Source: Dyadobacter luteus (lineage in GTDB: Bacteria > Bacteroidota > Bacteroidia > Cytophagales > Spirosomataceae). From it: DNA of 64,000 nucleotides. The notes below the pieces were generated by a model. That model was not told where the DNA came from. It saw only the letters and a program-made list of their open reading frames with translations, and did not search any database. Location of the stretch: contig NZ_QNUL01000033.1 in NCBI RefSeq assembly GCF_003383615.1, positions 1-64,000 of the forward strand. Reading direction: 5' to 3'. Of the stretch, positions 62,057-64,000 are shown piece by piece. The stretch's first letter is position 1, and each line of letters opens with the position of its first letter. Both the position numbers and the translations under genes were made by a program.

Positions 62057-62875
62057 ATGCCAGCTTCCGATATCCGCCTTATTGCCACCGACATGGACGG
62101 CACTCTTTTGAATTCAAAACATGAGCTTAACGATTCATTTGTGCCGGTTTTCAAAAAAATAAAAGAGCAGGGAATTGTATTCGTTGCTGCCAGCGGAAGG
62201 CAATATTACAACTTGTTGAAGGCTTTGGATGAAGTCAAAGATGAAGTAATTTTCGCTGCTGAAAACGGAAGTTATGTAGTATTCCGTGACGAAGAAATCC
62301 ATGTGCAGCCTGTGGAGCATGAAATAGTGAGAGATTTAATCAGGATATCTAAAAGTATCCCTCACACTTTCCCGATCATCTGTGGAAAAAAGAAAGCATA
62401 TGTTCAGAATTCGGAGCCGGAGTTTATCAGTCAGCTGGAATTGTATTTTGAACGTTATGAAATCGTTGAAGACCTGCTGAAAGTCGAAGACGACCAGTTT
62501 TTGAAATTCACCTTATGTGACCTCACAGGTTCAGAAGCGAATAGTTATCCTCATTACAAACACCTGGAAAATTCGCTTAAAGTGAAGGTATCCGGGCCGA
62601 TCTGGCTTGATATATCTCACCCATTGGCGAACAAGGGAGTAGCCATGGATGTATTGCAAAAGAAATTCGGCGTTACGTTTGAGCAAACCATGGTTTTCGG
62701 AGATTACTTCAATGACCTGGAAATGCTGCAAAAAGGCTATTACTCGTATGCGATGGCCAATGCGCACGAAGACATCAAAAAAATCGCCCGCTTCATAGCT
62801 AAAAGCAATGATGAGAATGGTGTGGTAGAAGTGCTGAGTGCGCTGGTTAATGGAGTTGAGGTTACACAGAGATAA
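62057..62875 (+). CDS. Cof-type HAD phosphatase (HAD-IIB)
   Basis: Hydrolyses sugar phosphates or related phosphate esters. 272 residues. Motif I DMDGTLLNS (nucleophile Asp near 10, acid/base Asp two further), motif II AASGRQYYNL, motif III Lys in HPLANKGVAM, motif IV VFGDYFNDLEML (about 213-224), and a C2B cap in between. ATG 62057. Confidence 0.93.
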   Translation: MPASDIRLIATDMDGTLLNSKHELNDSFVPVFKKIKEQGIVFVAASGRQYYNLLKALDEVKDEVIFAAENGSYVVFRDEEIHVQPVEHEIVRDLIRISKSIPHTFPIICGKKKAYVQNSEPEFISQLELYFERYEIVEDLLKVEDDQFLKFTLCDLTGSEANSYPHYKHLENSLKVKVSGPIWLDISHPLANKGVAMDVLQKKFGVTFEQTMVFGDYFNDLEMLQKGYYSYAMANAHEDIKKIARFIAKSNDENGVVEVLSALVNGVEVTQR

Positions 62876-63232
62876 AGGAGAAAAGGAAGAGGAACACAGA
62901 GAAAAGAAAAATTAGCATATCTTTTTCCCTTCGTGAACCTCTGTGTCTACAAAAATTCAACAGCAATATTTCACGCAAAGAAAGAGAAGGAAAAAACACG
63001 CAACGGCCGCCAAGGCATTTCTGAAAGATATATTGAAAAAAGGTACACAGCGAATAATTCAATTCTCTGTGTACCTCATAGTTTCTCTGCGGAACTCTGT
63101 GTTCTAAAAACCCGGGAAACCAATATTTCACGCAAAGACCGATAAGTTTTCCGTAAAGCATGCAGTGAATTCTCTGCGTTCTTTGCGTGAGATCTTTCAC
63201 CTACTCTGTGAAACTCTGTGTCCCTGAAAACC
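62876..63232. repeat. repeat-rich spacer with CTCTGTG and TTTCACGCAAAG motifs
   Basis: No gene. TATTTCACGCAAAG occurs near 62967 and again near 63124, and its inverse CTTTGCGTGAGATCTTTCAC near 63181. CTCTGTGT and variants occur at about 62938, 63065, 63095 and twice near 63205-63221, with inverse ACACAGAG forms near 62895. Mixed direct and inverted copies suggest a mosaic of an intergenic repeat family. Confidence 0.7.
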
Positions 63233-64000
63233 CTATTTCCCTGTAAACTTCTTAAATACCGAACTCGCAACGTGTCCGCCGAAGCCGAAAGTATTGTTCA
63301 ATACATAATTTACAGTCTGATATACCGGCTTACCTAGTGCAATGTTTAAACCGGCAGGAATATTTTCATCCAGATTTTCAGTATTGATCGTGCCCGGAAT
63401 AACGTCATTTTTAACAGCCAGAATACTGATGATACTCTCAGCAGCTCCAGCAGCTCCAAGCAGGTGTCCGGTCATGGATTTGGTTGCTCCCACCACAACA
63501 GGATGATCACCAAAAACACGCTTTATACCGTTGAGTTCGCTCATGTCACCAAGTCCGGTTGACGTTGCGTGCGCATTTACATAATCAATTTTATCCGGTG
63601 TTATACCTGCATCTTTCAACGCATTGGCCATACCCAAATAGGCACCCAAGCCATCCGGCGGTGTTCCTGTAAGGTGATATGCATCGGCAGCCATTCCGCC
63701 TCCGATCATTTCAGCATAAATAGTTGCGCCACGTTCCAATGCATGGTCAAGCTCTTCCAGTACCAATGCTCCCGCTCCTTCTCCCATTACAAAACCATCG
63801 CGGTCTTTATCGAATGGGCGGGAAGCGGTCTGAGGATCATCATTTCTTTTTGACAAAGCCTGTGCCGAACTGAAACCACCCAACGACGAGTGCGTAATAG
63901 CTGCTTCTGAACCTCCGGCGATCATAATAGTAGCCTTTCCCAAACGAATCGTATCAAATGCTGCTATAATGGCATTGTTCGATGAAGCGCAGGCAGAAAC
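63233..64000 (-). CDS. fabF: beta-ketoacyl-ACP synthase II (FabF), 3' part
   Basis: Condensing enzyme that lengthens acyl-ACP with malonyl-ACP in fatty-acid synthesis. About 255 C-terminal residues are here; the frame stays open to the right edge, so the N-terminal part is outside. The catalytic Cys lies in SACASSN at the very edge (codon 63991-63989). The two His and the Lys are in NAHATSTGLGDMSE and GATKSMTGHLLGAAGA. C-terminal NNTFGFGGHVASSVFKKF is standard. It may be FabF or a close paralogue. Confidence 0.95.
   Translation of the reverse strand, partial: VSACASSNNAIIAAFDTIRLGKATIMIAGGSEAAITHSSLGGFSSAQALSKRNDDPQTASRPFDKDRDGFVMGEGAGALVLEELDHALERGATIYAEMIGGGMAADAYHLTGTPPDGLGAYLGMANALKDAGITPDKIDYVNAHATSTGLGDMSELNGIKRVFGDHPVVVGATKSMTGHLLGAAGAAESIISILAVKNDVIPGTINTENLDENIPAGLNIALGKPVYQTVNYVLNNTFGFGGHVASSVFKKFTGK

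Noticed and set aside
1..64000. tRNA, rRNA, phage or insertion-sequence genes
   Set aside because: None was recognised on either strand; gene content and codon style look uniform, without a clear island.

Overview
This window looks like part of a chromosome of a member of the Bacteroidota, most likely order Cytophagales and close to Dyadobacter (the genus is inference). Three things support this. Many genes are preceded by the Bacteroidota -7 promoter element TAnnTTTG instead of a Shine-Dalgarno sequence. One peptidase ends in a type IX secretion sorting domain. Sigma/anti-sigma pairs, an STN-domain protein and alpha-carbohydrate enzymes typical of the phylum are present. I see no rRNA, tRNA, prophage, insertion sequence or CRISPR array.

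Layout. 0.1-7 kb: metH (minus) diverging from an AsnC/Lrp regulator, then an ECF sigma factor overlapping a membrane-anchored putative anti-sigma protein with a beta-rich C-terminus. 7-19.5 kb: housekeeping genes, including a Ppx/GppA phosphatase, an acyltransferase, a thioesterase, an NmrA-like protein, fumC, an orphan histidine kinase and a galactose group (2-hydroxyacid dehydrogenase, galK, galM). 19.7-27 kb: a TrpF-like protein that has lost its catalytic residues, a PspC/LiaI/toastrack envelope-stress operon, a VanX-type dipeptidase, and an ECF sigma-FecR-STN protein trio whose third member carries six 16-residue repeats instead of a TonB receptor barrel. 27-34 kb: nadE, an FtsX-like permease, a RES/Xre toxin-antitoxin pair, a methionine aminotransferase, an odd redoxin and a NUDIX hydrolase.

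34-54 kb is a pectin and rhamnogalacturonan utilisation region: a LacI regulator, kduD, kduI, an esterase-GH28 fusion, kdgF, a GH105 hydrolase, a PL10 pectate lyase, uxaB and an ExuT-like transporter. After about 4.7 kb of unrelated genes come a second GH105 and a second rhamnogalacturonan acetylesterase. Together they would deacetylate and cut pectin, split off unsaturated uronates, convert these through kdgF, kduI and kduD towards 2-keto-3-deoxygluconate, import hexuronates and reduce tagaturonate. No SusC/SusD pair, uxaC, uxaA, KDG kinase or KDPG aldolase is in the window. Two promoters in this locus (before kduD and before the esterase-GH28 gene) share an AACGTT-centred palindrome and promoter elements at identical spacing, the best regulatory signal in the window.

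54-64 kb: an M1 and an M28 peptidase, an acyl carrier protein, a UbiA-like membrane protein with a methyltransferase, an EamA/RarD transporter, a HAD phosphatase, a repeat-rich spacer and the 3' part of fabF running off the right edge. Non-coding highlights are a nested perfect palindrome (29-bp stem) at 40.1 kb, eleven copies of a heptamer starting in the transporter stop codon at 46.6 kb, short CCGTC/GACGG palindromes at 37.3 kb, and a repeat-filled spacer at 62.9-63.2 kb.
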